64,000 bases of DNA from Pseudomonadota bacterium (GTDB lineage: Bacteria > Desulfobacterota > Desulfovibrionia > Desulfovibrionales > Desulfovibrionaceae). Below are positions 10,544 to 20,232 of the stretch, in pieces (the stretch's first letter is position 1; the number at the start of each line of letters is the position of its first letter). Location of the stretch: positions 1 to 64,000 of the forward strand of contig JAHIUD010000093.1 in assembly GCA_018817515.1 (NCBI GenBank). Reading direction: 5' to 3'. Below the pieces are notes generated by a model. It searched no databases and was not told the origin of the DNA. It saw only the letters and a list, made by a program, of their open reading frames with translations. The position numbers and the translations under genes are program-made.

Positions 10544-11203
10544 ATGCTTGAATCCGTATCCGACCAGATCGTCCGCATCAGCATTTTGGCAGTGCCGCTG
10601 CTCCTGGGCCTGACCTGCCATGAACTGGCCCACGGCCTCGTGGCCTTGTCCCTGGGAGACCCCACGGCCAAGCTCGCCGGACGGCTGACCATGAACCCCA
10701 TCCGCCACCTGGACCCCATGGGTGCCATAGCGTTCATCCTGGCCAACATCGGCTGGGCCAAGCCCGTGCCCGTGAACCCCATGTACTTCAAGCGCCCCAT
10801 GCGCGACATGATGCTGGTGTCCCTGGCCGGGCCAGGGGCAAACTTCCTGCTGGCCCTGCTCTTCGCCGGGCTGTTCCATGTGCTCCTGCCGCAGGCCATC
10901 ACCCGCCCGGAGCTGGCTTCCGTGCTGCACCCGCTGGTGCTCATCGGCCAGGCCGGGGTGGTGGTGAACCTCATGCTGGCCTTCTTCAACCTGCTGCCCA
11001 TCCCCCCGCTGGACGGCAGCAACATCCTGGCCTGGCTCTTGCCGGACAACCTGGCGTACAAGTTTCTCTCCCTGGGCCGCTACGGTTTCATGCTGCTGCT
11101 GGGCCTGCTCATCATCTCCCAACTGGCGGGCATCAGCCTGCTGGGCTCACTCATCTTTCCGCCCGTGGGCTTCGTCTCGGCCCTGCTTGGCGTGCCCCTG
11201 TAA
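10544..11203 (+). CDS. Site-2 protease family (M50) membrane metalloprotease
   Basis: LTCHELAHGLVALSLGDPTAKLAGRLTMNPIRHLDPMG; LLPIPPLDGSNIL. Confidence 0.9.
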   Translation: MLESVSDQIVRISILAVPLLLGLTCHELAHGLVALSLGDPTAKLAGRLTMNPIRHLDPMGAIAFILANIGWAKPVPVNPMYFKRPMRDMMLVSLAGPGANFLLALLFAGLFHVLLPQAITRPELASVLHPLVLIGQAGVVVNLMLAFFNLLPIPPLDGSNILAWLLPDNLAYKFLSLGRYGFMLLLGLLIISQLAGISLLGSLIFPPVGFVSALLGVPL

Positions 11204-11227
11204 CCCTCCAACCCAAAAAGCAAAATA

Positions 11228-12238
11228 ATGACCACCAACAAAGAACGCATCGTCTCCGGCATGCGCCCCACCGGGCCGCTCCACCTGGGCCACCACTTCG
11301 GCGTGCTGGCCAACTGGATCGAACTCCAGGAAGACCACGAATGCTTCTTCTTCGTGGCCGACTGGCACGCGTTGACCACCGAGTACGCCGACCCCAAGCG
11401 CATCAAGGGTTTTGTGCCCGGCCTGGTGCTGGACTGGATCGCCGCTGGCCTGGACCCGGCGAAGTGCGTCATCTTCCAGCAGTCCCAGGTCAAGGAGCAC
11501 GCGGAGCTGCACCTGCTCCTCTCCATGCTGACCCCGGTAGGCTGGCTGGAGCGCAACCCCACCTACAAGGAGGTGGCCCAGGAGCTCTCCGGCCAGAAGG
11601 ACCTGGCCACTTACGGCTTCCTCGGCTACCCGGTGCTCATGTGCTCGGACATCATCTTGTACAAGGCCACGGCCGTGCCCGTGGGCCAGGACCAGCTGCC
11701 GCACCTGGAGCTGACGCGCGAGATCGCCCGGCGCTTCAACTTCCTGAACTGCCCCGAGGACGCGCCCTTCTTCCCCGAGCCCAAGGCCATGCTCACCGAA
11801 GAGGCCAAGCTCCCCGGGCTCGACGGCCGCAAGATGAGCAAGAGCTATGGCAACTCCATCGCGCTGGGCGAACCCCTGGACGAGATCGCGCCGAAGATCA
11901 AGACCATGCTGACGGACAAGAACCGCCTGCGCAGGGCCGACCCCGGCGACCCGGAGGTCTGCAACCTCTTCCCCTACCACAAGCTCATGACCAGCCCGGA
12001 CATGTGCGCGGAGATCCGCGAGGGCTGCGCCAAAGCGAGCCTCGGCTGCGTGGACTGCAAGAAGCTGCTCATGGAGTCGCTGACGCGCTTCCTTGAGCCC
12101 GTGCACGAGCGCCGCCGCAAGCTGGAGGCAGACCCCGAGCGCCTCTGGGCCATTCTGGCCGACGGCAACGCCCGCGCCCGCGCCGTGGCGGCCAAGAATA
12201 TCGCAGACATCCGCCAGGCCCTGAACTTCGAGTTCTAG
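11228..12238 (+). CDS. trpS: Tryptophan--tRNA ligase
   Basis: RIVSGMRPTGPLHLGHHFGVL; PVGQDQLPHLELTREIARRFN; GRKMSKSYGNSI (KMSKS). Confidence 0.95.
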   Translation: MTTNKERIVSGMRPTGPLHLGHHFGVLANWIELQEDHECFFFVADWHALTTEYADPKRIKGFVPGLVLDWIAAGLDPAKCVIFQQSQVKEHAELHLLLSMLTPVGWLERNPTYKEVAQELSGQKDLATYGFLGYPVLMCSDIILYKATAVPVGQDQLPHLELTREIARRFNFLNCPEDAPFFPEPKAMLTEEAKLPGLDGRKMSKSYGNSIALGEPLDEIAPKIKTMLTDKNRLRRADPGDPEVCNLFPYHKLMTSPDMCAEIREGCAKASLGCVDCKKLLMESLTRFLEPVHERRRKLEADPERLWAILADGNARARAVAAKNIADIRQALNFEF

Positions 12239-12285
12239 ACCGGCGAACTGGCACAAGAACAAGGGCCGGGGACAGGTCGCCGTTG

Positions 12286-12312
12286 CAGGGCGGACCGCCC
12301 GGTCTTTTTTTA
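12286..12312 (+). terminator. Probable Rho-independent terminator of trpS
   Basis: gggcggaccgcccggtc followed by ttttttt. Confidence 0.6.
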
Positions 12313-12349
12313 TTCGCACCGAGTCCACGCACAGCCATGGAGCACCGTC

Positions 12350-13591
12350 ATGAATGAAGACGCCTGCGTCTGCAAACGCGCCCGGGAGATCACCCCGTTT
12401 CTGGTCATGGACATCCTGGAGGCCGCCCACAAGCTGGAGGCCCAGGGCGCTCATGTCATCCACCTGGAGATCGGCGAGCCGGACTTCGACACGCCCGAGT
12501 GCATCAAGGAGGCGGCCCGCAAGGCGCTGACCGACGGGCACACGCACTACACCCACAGCCTGGGCCTGCTTCCCCTGCGCGAGGCCATCTGCGAGGACTA
12601 CCTCACGCGCTACGGCGTCACCGTGCACCCGGACCAGGTCATCGTGACCCAGGGCACCTCCCCGGCCATGCTGCTGCTCTTCACGAGCCTGCTGGAGGCC
12701 GGCGACCAGGTCATCCTGTCCGACCCGGCCTACGCCTGCTACGACAACTTCATCCGCTTCGCCGGGGCCAGCCCCGTGCGCGTGCCCGTGAGCGAGGCCG
12801 ACAGCTTCCAGTACCGGCCCGAGGCCATTGAAGCGGCAATGGGGGCCGCGCCGACGGACAAGACAAAAGCCATCCTGCTCAACTCCCCGGCCAACCCCAC
12901 GGGCACGCTGCTCTCTGCAGAGCGCATGCGGGCCGTGGCCGACATCGCGGGCCAAAGCGGCGCACACATCGTGTCCGATGAGATCTACCACGGCCTGGTG
13001 TACGAGGGGAAAGAGCACAGCGCGCTGGAGTTCACCGACCGGGCCTTCGTCCTCAACGGCTTCTCCAAGCTCTACGCCATGACCGGCTGGCGGCTGGGCT
13101 ACCTCATCGCCCCGCCGCAGTTCATCCGGCCCATGCAGAAGCTGTGTCAGAACTTCTTCATCAGCGCGAACTCTGTGGCGCAGCATGCGGGCATCGCCGC
13201 GCTCAAGGAGTCCGCCGCAGACGTGGCGCGCATGAAGGCCACCTACGACGAGCGCCGCCGCTACCTCCTGCCGCGCATCAAGGCGCTGGGCCTGGGCGTG
13301 GCCCACGACCCCACGGGCGCGTTCTATGTGCTGGCCAATGCCAAGCATTGGGCGAAAGCGTTCGGCGGCAGCTCGCTCGCGCTTGCCTTCGACATCCTGG
13401 AAAAGGCCCACGTGGGCGTCACTCCGGGCATCGACTTCGGGCAGGGCGCCGAGGGCTTCTTGCGCTTCTCCTACGCCAATTCGCTTTCGAACATCGCGCA
13501 GGCCATGGACAGGCTGGCCGTCTACGCACAGGGCCTGGCGGGCAACGCCCAAGACATGGACAGCGCTGATACGTGTGGGGCCAAAGGCTGA
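12350..13591 (+). CDS. Class I/II pyridoxal phosphate-dependent aminotransferase
   Basis: HVIHLEIGEPDFDTPECIKEA; NSPANPTGTLLS; LNGFSKLYAMTGWRLGYLI. Confidence 0.92.
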   Translation: MNEDACVCKRAREITPFLVMDILEAAHKLEAQGAHVIHLEIGEPDFDTPECIKEAARKALTDGHTHYTHSLGLLPLREAICEDYLTRYGVTVHPDQVIVTQGTSPAMLLLFTSLLEAGDQVILSDPAYACYDNFIRFAGASPVRVPVSEADSFQYRPEAIEAAMGAAPTDKTKAILLNSPANPTGTLLSAERMRAVADIAGQSGAHIVSDEIYHGLVYEGKEHSALEFTDRAFVLNGFSKLYAMTGWRLGYLIAPPQFIRPMQKLCQNFFISANSVAQHAGIAALKESAADVARMKATYDERRRYLLPRIKALGLGVAHDPTGAFYVLANAKHWAKAFGGSSLALAFDILEKAHVGVTPGIDFGQGAEGFLRFSYANSLSNIAQAMDRLAVYAQGLAGNAQDMDSADTCGAKG

Positions 13592-13677
13592 TATCACCTC
13601 GCGGGCTTGCTTCCGCAAAATGATGTGTTAGTATAGAAACTCACGCGCGTCGCAAGCGCGGGGAGCGGAAAATCGTC

Positions 13678-14229
13678 ATGCGGCCACTGGTTGTATTGCT
13701 CTGCGCGGCGCTGTTGGCGCCAGCGCTCCTGAACCCGGCCCAGGCCGAACAGCCCGAACAGACCGGGCAGGCCAGGCACAAGGTCGGACAGAAAGCCGCG
13801 CGCGTGAAGAAGGCCCGGCAAAAGGTCTCGGCCAAAGCCCTGCAGGATCTCCTCAAGCCCAGGCTCAGCCGACGTGAGCTGCTTGAGCCGTACAGCGTCA
13901 TGAGCAGGGAGAACGTGGGACCGGCCCCTGCCGACGGCCAGGGGGCTGGCAAGGCCGCCCTTGAGGACAGCTGGCAGGCCAACGCCACAAGCTGGAAGGT
14001 GGACCCGTCCCTGGACCCGAAGCGCCTGGGCGAGGAACAAGATGACGACGCGCCGTTGCGCTTCCGCCTGGGCCGCGAAAAGGTGCTTGATCCGCTGACG
14101 CACAAGGAGCTGACCCCGCGCGCGGACCCGCTCAAGGCCAGGCAGAGCTTGGAGGAGTTGAATCTCAAGGGAGCGCTTGAGAACCTGGGCGGCAAGGCCG
14201 AAGTTCAGGTTGATGTGCTGAAATTCTAG
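13678..14229 (+). CDS. Hypothetical secreted protein
   Basis: Signal peptide MRPLVVLLCAALLAPALLNPAQA followed by a Lys/Ala-rich region. Confidence 0.6.
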   Translation: MRPLVVLLCAALLAPALLNPAQAEQPEQTGQARHKVGQKAARVKKARQKVSAKALQDLLKPRLSRRELLEPYSVMSRENVGPAPADGQGAGKAALEDSWQANATSWKVDPSLDPKRLGEEQDDDAPLRFRLGREKVLDPLTHKELTPRADPLKARQSLEELNLKGALENLGGKAEVQVDVLKF

Positions 14230-14241
14230 GGGAGCGATGGC

Positions 14242-15489
14242 ATGGCCGTACGCCTGTTCGATTTTCTCACCGGGCTCTCCGGGGCGCTGGACCTCATCAG
14301 CCCGGAGGTGGTGGGCCACCACAAACGCGTGGCTTACGCAGCGGTGCGCCTGGCCAGGGTGCTGGATCTGCCGCGCGACGAGCGCACGGACCTCTACGTG
14401 GCCGGGCTCATGCACGACGTCGGCGGCTTCTCCCTCCAGAGCAGACTGGCGGCCCTGCAGTTCGAGACCGATGGCGCCAAGCACGCCGAACTGGGCTACC
14501 GCCTGCTGCGCGGGAACCCGCTGCTGCAAAACGTGGCCCTCCTCGTGCGCCACCACCACACGTCCTACGCGCAGTTCGAGAGGCTCAACGCCCCGCCGCG
14601 CAAACTCTACCTGGCCAACGTGCTCTGCCTGGCCGATCGCGTGGACGCCCTCCTCTCCCGCGAGGGCGAGCGTTCGCCCGACCAGGTCCTCAGCCGCATA
14701 CGCTCCCTGGCGGGGTACAAGTTCGCCCCGGACATCGTGGACGCCCTGGCTGAGCTGGCCGGGGCCGAGCGCTTCTGGGCCGACATGGCCTTAAGCGACC
14801 CCACCGGCGCCCTCACCGACTCCCCGGACATGTTCGACGAACGCGCCATGTCGCGCGGGCAGCTCATGGCCGCGTCCCAGGCCTTCTCGCAGATCATCGA
14901 CTTCCGCAGCCGCTTTACGGCCACGCACACGCGCGGCGTGGCCGAGACCGCGGTGCGCCTGGCCCAAAGGGCCGGATTCAACGCCCATGAGCTGGACCAG
15001 ATGCGCCTGGCCGGAAACCTGCACGACCTGGGCAAGCTGGCCGTGCCCTCGGAAATCCTGGACAAGCCCGGCCCGCTGACTGCGGAGGAGCTCGGCGTCA
15101 TGCGCCGCCACCCGGAACTGGGCCGCGCCATCCTGGCCTCGGTGCCGGGCCTTGAGCAGGTCACGGACTGGGCCTCGCAGCACCATGAGCAGCCGGGCGG
15201 CCAGGGCTATCCCTGCAAGCTCTCCGGCCAGGCGCTGTCGCTGGGCTCGCGCATCCTCACCGTGGCCGATGTGTTCACGGCCCTGCGCGAGGACCGGCCC
15301 TACCGCGCGGGCATGGGCTCGGAGGAGACCCTGCGCATCCTCGACAACATGGCCTCCACAGGCGCCCTGGACCCGCAGGTGACCTCGCTGATGCGCGAGC
15401 ACCACGCCGAGCTCAACGAAGGCCGCCAGATCGCCCAGACCCTGGCCGCCGAGGAATTCCGCGAGTTCTATTCCAGCCTGGAGCAGTGA
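14242..15489 (+). CDS. Double-HD phosphohydrolase; C-terminal HD-GYP-like, N-terminal HD degenerate
   Basis: N-terminal GLMHDVGGFSLQ and VRHHHTSY; C-terminal HDLGKLAVP and SQHHEQPGGQGYPCKL. Confidence 0.85.
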   Translation: MAVRLFDFLTGLSGALDLISPEVVGHHKRVAYAAVRLARVLDLPRDERTDLYVAGLMHDVGGFSLQSRLAALQFETDGAKHAELGYRLLRGNPLLQNVALLVRHHHTSYAQFERLNAPPRKLYLANVLCLADRVDALLSREGERSPDQVLSRIRSLAGYKFAPDIVDALAELAGAERFWADMALSDPTGALTDSPDMFDERAMSRGQLMAASQAFSQIIDFRSRFTATHTRGVAETAVRLAQRAGFNAHELDQMRLAGNLHDLGKLAVPSEILDKPGPLTAEELGVMRRHPELGRAILASVPGLEQVTDWASQHHEQPGGQGYPCKLSGQALSLGSRILTVADVFTALREDRPYRAGMGSEETLRILDNMASTGALDPQVTSLMREHHAELNEGRQIAQTLAAEEFREFYSSLEQ

Positions 15490-15630
15490 GCCCGCGCCGT
15501 AAACCGGCCTCCTACCGGCCTCCTACCGACTGGCAACCGACCCGCAATCATCCCGCCCACTTGCCATCGCCGCCGCCAGCGGCTACGGTCAGCAAAATCA
15601 TTGTGGCCACCGGGCCGACAGGGGCAGCGC

Positions 15631-18600
15631 ATGACCAGCTTCGCGGCGGACCTGCACATCCATTCGCGCTACTCGCGCGCCACCAGCAAGGGCCTCACCG
15701 TGCGCAGCCTGGCCGCCTGGGCCGAGGTCAAGGGCATCGGCGTGCTCGGCACGGGCGACTGCACCCACCCCGGCTGGCTGGACGAGATCGCCCGCGAGCT
15801 GGTGGACGACGGAAACGGGCTCTTGCGCCTGCGCGACCCCGCACACCTCGCGGGGGAGATTCCCGGCCTTTCCGGCCACCCCAACGGCCAGCTTTCCGGC
15901 AACGCCAGGTTCATGCTCCAGGGCGAGATCAGCTCCATCTACAAGCGCGGCGGCAAGGTCCGCAAGATCCACAACCTCGTGTACCTGCCCACCCTGGAGG
16001 CCGCCAAAAGCCTCAACCTGAAGCTGGCCCAGGTGGGCAACCTGGGCTCGGACGGTCGGCCCATCCTGGGGCTCGACAGCCGCATCCTGCTCCAACTTGT
16101 GCTGGAGACCCATCCCGAGGCTTTTTTGGTGCCCGCGCACATCTGGACGCCCTGGTTCTCGCTCTTCGGCTCCATGAGCGGCTTCGACTCCGTGGAGGAG
16201 TGCTACGGCGACCTCACCGAGCACATCTTCGCCATGGAGACCGGGCTCTCGTCGGACCCCGGCATGAACTGGACCCTCTCGGCCCTGGACCGCTACCGCA
16301 TGATCTCCAACTCCGACGCCCACTCCGGCGAGAAGCTGGCGCGCGAGGCCAACCTGTTCCGGGGCGAGGCGAGCTTCACGGGCATCCGCCAGGCCCTGCG
16401 CGCCCATCTGCCGGGCGAGGTTCAGGGAGACTGCGAATTCCTGGGCACGGTGGAGTTCTTCCCGGAAGAGGGCAAGTACCATATGGACGGGCACCGCAAG
16501 TGCAACTGGTCCATGGAGCCCGGCGAAACCGTGGCCAACCGGGGCCTGTGCCCGGTCTGCGGCAAGCCCGCCACCCTGGGCGTTCTGCACCGGGTGCTGG
16601 CCCTGGCCGACCGGCCCCAGCCCGTGCAGCCCGAGGGCCAGCCCGGCTATGACTCGCTCATCCCGCTCAAGGAGGTGCTCTCCGAGGTGCTGGACGTGGG
16701 CGCAGGCTCCAAGAAGGTCGCCCAGGAATACTTCCGCCTCATCACCGCCCTCGGCCCGGAGCTGTTCATCCTGCGCGAGGCCCCATTGCCCGACATCCGC
16801 CGCGCCTCCCCGGTGCTGGCCGAGGCCGTGGAGCGCATGCGCGCGGGCAAGGTGCTGCGAAAGTCCGGCTTCGACGGCGAGTTCGGGGTCATCACCGTGT
16901 TCACGCCCGAGGAACGCGCCGAGATGCGCCACGGCGGGCGGCTGGTGGCGGCCAAGGGCCAGCGCGGACGCAAGCGCGCGGTTCCGGCCCAGGCCGCGGC
17001 CGACCCCGAGCCCGCGGGCGACCCCGAGCCCTCCCCCGCAGCAGAGGCCCCGGCAGAGCGCCAGGACGGCCTGAACCAGGCCCAGGCGGCCGCCGTGTAC
17101 GCCGGGCCGGGGCCGGTGCTGGTGCTGGCCGGGCCGGGCACGGGCAAGACCCACACCTTGATCCGGCGCGTGGAGCGCCTGCTGGCGGACGGCGTCCCGA
17201 CCGACGCCCTGGCCGTGGTGACCTTCACCCGTCGCGCCGCCAGCGAGCTGTCCGAACGCCTGGCCGCCGCGCGCGGACCTGGCGCGCCCCTGCCGCTCGC
17301 CGACACCCTGCACGCCCTGGCCCTGGCCCTGTGGACCGTGCGCCGTGGCCAGCCCCCGGTGCTCTTGTCCGAGGACGCCGCCAGAAAACTCTTCGTTGAG
17401 TCCTTGCCGGAAGGGCTGTCCAAACCGGAGCGCGAGGGCCTGTTCCGCCGCCACAGCCTGGCCCGCGAGAGCCTCAGCCCCCTCGAAGGATCCGAAGGTA
17501 CTCTGGCCCTTGCCGCCCAGGCCGAGGTCAACGAGCTCAAGGCCACGCGCAACCTGGCGGACTTCACGGACCTGATCGAGTTTCTGCTGGAGGAGGTGCG
17601 CCAGCCGGGCTTCACGCCGCCGTTCTCGCATCTGCTGGTGGACGAGATCCAGGACCTCTCGACCCTGCAACTGGAGACGGTGCTCGGCCTGGCCGGGCCG
17701 CCCGGAGTGTTTGGCGAGGGCGGCAACGGCTTCTTCGCCATCGGCGACCCGGACCAGAGCATCTACGGCTTCCGGGGCGCGGCGGGCGATGTGCGCCAGC
17801 GCTTGGCCGAGCGCTGGCCGAACCTCGCGGTGCAGGCCCTGGCCGAGAACTACCGCAGCGGGCAGGGCATCCTGGACGCCGCAGCCGCCCTGCTTTCCTC
17901 AGCCCAGCCCCTTCAGGCCAGGCCCGGCATCGCCTGCCAGGTGGAGCTTGTGCAGACCCCGAGCGCCCATTTCGAGGCGCGCTGCATCGCCGAGCGCGCC
18001 AGCAAACTCCTCGGCGGCACAAGCCACACCCTGCTGGACGCCGAGGCCGCGCCGCTGGCCCCGGGCGACATTGCCGTGCTGGTGCGCTTCCGCGCGCTGA
18101 TTCCACCGCTCAAGGCCGCGCTGGAGGAGGCCGGGCTGCCCTGCTCCGCGCCCGAGGCCGAGGTCTTCTGGGAGGAGCCGCGCGTGGCGGCCATCCTGCG
18201 CGTGGCCGAAAAGCTCTTCGGCCTGCCTGCGGTTTCCGATTCCCCAGAGGCCTCACCAGAGGCCTTACCGAATGCCTCACCGGATGCCTCAGGCGACCGC
18301 GCCGTGGCCGTGAACCTGCCGGAGTTCCTGCTGCTGCAAGGCCCGCGCGTGCTGCCCCCGGCCCTGCGCGAGAGCCCGCCCTTTGACCGCTTCTTCTGGG
18401 AAGGCCCGGCCTTCCGCGATCTTTGCCAGGAGTTCGATGCGCACCACGGCTGGGTCGGGCTGCTGGACTGGCTGCGCCTGCAGGCCGGGCTGGCCGAACT
18501 GCGGCAGAGCGCGCAAAAGGTGCGCCTCATGACCCTGCACGCGGCCAAGGGCCTGGAGTTTGAGGCCGTGTTCCTGCCTGCGCTGGAAGAGGGCATCCTG

Positions 18601-18864
18601 CCCTTTGCCCGCGCCGTGGCCGAAGGCGGCGCAAACACTCTGGAGGCGGAAGCGCTGAACGAGGAGCGCCGGCTGCTCTACGTGGGCATGACCCGCGCCA
18701 AAGCCCACCTCTGCCTGTCCTTCGCGCGGGAGCGCACGCTCTATGGCCGCAGGCTGGCCCAGACGCCCTCGCGCCTGCTCGACGCACTGCCGAAGGACGC
18801 CCTGCGGCGCAGGCAGATCGTCCAGAAGGTGCAGTCGAAACAGACGCACCTCTCGCTGTTCTGA
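15631..18864 (+). CDS. PHP-domain protein fused to UvrD/PcrA-type superfamily 1 helicase
   Basis: N-terminal FAADLHIHSRYSRATSKGL (PHP) and C-x2-C motif CPVCGKPATLG; C-terminal Walker A AGPGTGKTHT, LLVDEIQDLS, GDPDQSIYGFRGA, MTLHAAKGLEFEAVFLP, LLYVGMTRAK. Confidence 0.9.
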   Translation: MTSFAADLHIHSRYSRATSKGLTVRSLAAWAEVKGIGVLGTGDCTHPGWLDEIARELVDDGNGLLRLRDPAHLAGEIPGLSGHPNGQLSGNARFMLQGEISSIYKRGGKVRKIHNLVYLPTLEAAKSLNLKLAQVGNLGSDGRPILGLDSRILLQLVLETHPEAFLVPAHIWTPWFSLFGSMSGFDSVEECYGDLTEHIFAMETGLSSDPGMNWTLSALDRYRMISNSDAHSGEKLAREANLFRGEASFTGIRQALRAHLPGEVQGDCEFLGTVEFFPEEGKYHMDGHRKCNWSMEPGETVANRGLCPVCGKPATLGVLHRVLALADRPQPVQPEGQPGYDSLIPLKEVLSEVLDVGAGSKKVAQEYFRLITALGPELFILREAPLPDIRRASPVLAEAVERMRAGKVLRKSGFDGEFGVITVFTPEERAEMRHGGRLVAAKGQRGRKRAVPAQAAADPEPAGDPEPSPAAEAPAERQDGLNQAQAAAVYAGPGPVLVLAGPGTGKTHTLIRRVERLLADGVPTDALAVVTFTRRAASELSERLAAARGPGAPLPLADTLHALALALWTVRRGQPPVLLSEDAARKLFVESLPEGLSKPEREGLFRRHSLARESLSPLEGSEGTLALAAQAEVNELKATRNLADFTDLIEFLLEEVRQPGFTPPFSHLLVDEIQDLSTLQLETVLGLAGPPGVFGEGGNGFFAIGDPDQSIYGFRGAAGDVRQRLAERWPNLAVQALAENYRSGQGILDAAAALLSSAQPLQARPGIACQVELVQTPSAHFEARCIAERASKLLGGTSHTLLDAEAAPLAPGDIAVLVRFRALIPPLKAALEEAGLPCSAPEAEVFWEEPRVAAILRVAEKLFGLPAVSDSPEASPEALPNASPDASGDRAVAVNLPEFLLLQGPRVLPPALRESPPFDRFFWEGPAFRDLCQEFDAHHGWVGLLDWLRLQAGLAELRQSAQKVRLMTLHAAKGLEFEAVFLPALEEGILPFARAVAEGGANTLEAEALNEERRLLYVGMTRAKAHLCLSFARERTLYGRRLAQTPSRLLDALPKDALRRRQIVQKVQSKQTHLSLF

Positions 18865-18881
18865 TGCCCTGAGGCCGCGCT

Positions 18882-19127
18882 TCAGCAGCAGGCGAAGGCG
18901 TGCTTGAGGATGGTGCCGGTGCGGTAGGCGTCGTCGGTGGCGAAGCGGCGGCAGAACTGCTCAATGCGCGCGAGCGAGGCCTTGGCCGGGAAGATCTTGC
19001 GCAGCGGCGCGCCGTGCATGTCCAGAAACGGCTCGCCGCCCCGATGTATCAGGACCTCCACGCGGCCAGCCACCTGCCCGTCCGCGACCAGCTCGAAGCA
19101 ATACTCGCCGAATGTCCACTGTGTCAT
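18882..19127 (-). CDS. Hypothetical small protein
   Basis: 82-codon ORF from MTQWTFGEYCFELVADGQVAGRVEV; convergent to the helicase gene. Confidence 0.5.
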   Translation of the reverse strand: MTQWTFGEYCFELVADGQVAGRVEVLIHRGGEPFLDMHGAPLRKIFPAKASLARIEQFCRRFATDDAYRTGTILKHAFACC

Positions 19128-19328
19128 GTCCGCCTCCTGCATGCGCAGAAGGTAAGACCGCTCCGGCCACCCGGCAAGCCCCGGACGCGGGCCGCCCGCC
19201 TCGTCTTGCCCGTCGGGGCTGCCTGCCGCGCCTTGCCTGCCGCCGCCGCCTTTGCTATATTTCCCCCACCTCAGCAGGATACGCCGAAATCAACACGCCG
19301 AACCCACACGCCCGACAGGGAGAAGCAC

Positions 19329-20090
19329 ATGACCCAGCACAGCATCCAACACGTCATCCACCCCATCGTCATGGGCACCAAGATCTTCGACCATGGCATG
19401 ATGACCTACCAGCACGCCTACGGGAAGCCCTACACCATCCCCATCTACAGCTGGTACATCGAGGGCGGCGACAAGAAGATCCTGGTGGACACCGGCGAGA
19501 TGCGGCCCATCGTCTCGGCCGAACGCGAGGCCGCCATCGGGGGCAAGATCCACACCTTCGAGGAGGGCCTGGCCCTCTACGGCCTCAAGCCCGAGGACAT
19601 CGACATCGTCATCCACACCCACCTGCACAACGACCACTGCGAGAATGACTACAAGTGCGTCAACGCGCGCATCTTTGTGCACGAGGCCGAGCTTAGGCAC
19701 ATCCACGACCCGCACCCGCTGGATTTCCGCTACAACGAAGACTACATCACCGACGTGGAGGACAACGGACAGCTTGAGGTTCTCACCGGCGACGCGGAGA
19801 TCGTGCCCGGCGTACGCGTCATGCACACCCCGGCCCACACCGAGGGCGGCATGACCGTGCTGGTGGACACGGCAAAGGGCGTGGCCGCCATCACCGGCTT
19901 CTGCGTGATCATGGAGAATCTGCTGCCGCCGAGGGAGATCAAGGCCATGGAACTGGAGGTCATCCCCTGCGGCACCGTGGTCAACAGCTACCAGGCCTAC
20001 GACAACATCCTCAAGGTCAAGGCTGCGGCGGACATCCTGCTGCCCCTGCACGAGCCCCGCTTCGCCTCGACTCCCAACATCCCGGAATAG
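19329..20090 (+). CDS. MBL-fold metallo-hydrolase (N-acyl homoserine lactonase-like)
   Basis: VIHTHLHNDHCEND metallo-beta-lactamase motif; VDTGEMRP; RVMHTPAHTEGGMTVLVDT. Confidence 0.85.
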   Translation: MTQHSIQHVIHPIVMGTKIFDHGMMTYQHAYGKPYTIPIYSWYIEGGDKKILVDTGEMRPIVSAEREAAIGGKIHTFEEGLALYGLKPEDIDIVIHTHLHNDHCENDYKCVNARIFVHEAELRHIHDPHPLDFRYNEDYITDVEDNGQLEVLTGDAEIVPGVRVMHTPAHTEGGMTVLVDTAKGVAAITGFCVIMENLLPPREIKAMELEVIPCGTVVNSYQAYDNILKVKAAADILLPLHEPRFASTPNIPE

Positions 20091-20162
20091 CCCCGACATT
20101 CTGGAGCAGCCCCAAGGGCTCCGGTTCACTCCAGGCACACCCGACAAGCGCCGCAACAGAAA

Positions 20163-20200
20163 GCCGGGCCCCCGCAAGGAGGTCCGGCCTGTTTGTTTCT
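20163..20200 (+). terminator. Hairpin with T-rich tail downstream of the MBL-fold gene
   Basis: gccgggcc...ggtccggc then ctgtttgttt. Confidence 0.5.
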
Positions 20201-20232
20201 GCATGCCCTTAAGCGAAGGACTGGTCAGCGCC

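Noticed and set aside
11147-13618. Long minus-strand ORF (823 aa) opposite trpS and the aminotransferase gene
   Set aside because: Low-complexity GHRA-rich translation typical of antisense frames in GC-rich DNA; the plus strand encodes recognisable conserved proteins.
15598-17670. 690-aa minus-strand ORF opposite the PHP-UvrD gene; similar antisense ORFs at 78-1694, 21753-23783, 27786-29768, 38929-40800 and 59143-60957
   Set aside because: All lie opposite genes with clear motifs and show antisense GC-rich composition; not supported as genes.
19112-19648. Alternative-frame ORFs around the MBL-fold gene
   Set aside because: The frame starting at 19329 carries the HxHxDH motif and conserved domain; the others are shadow frames.
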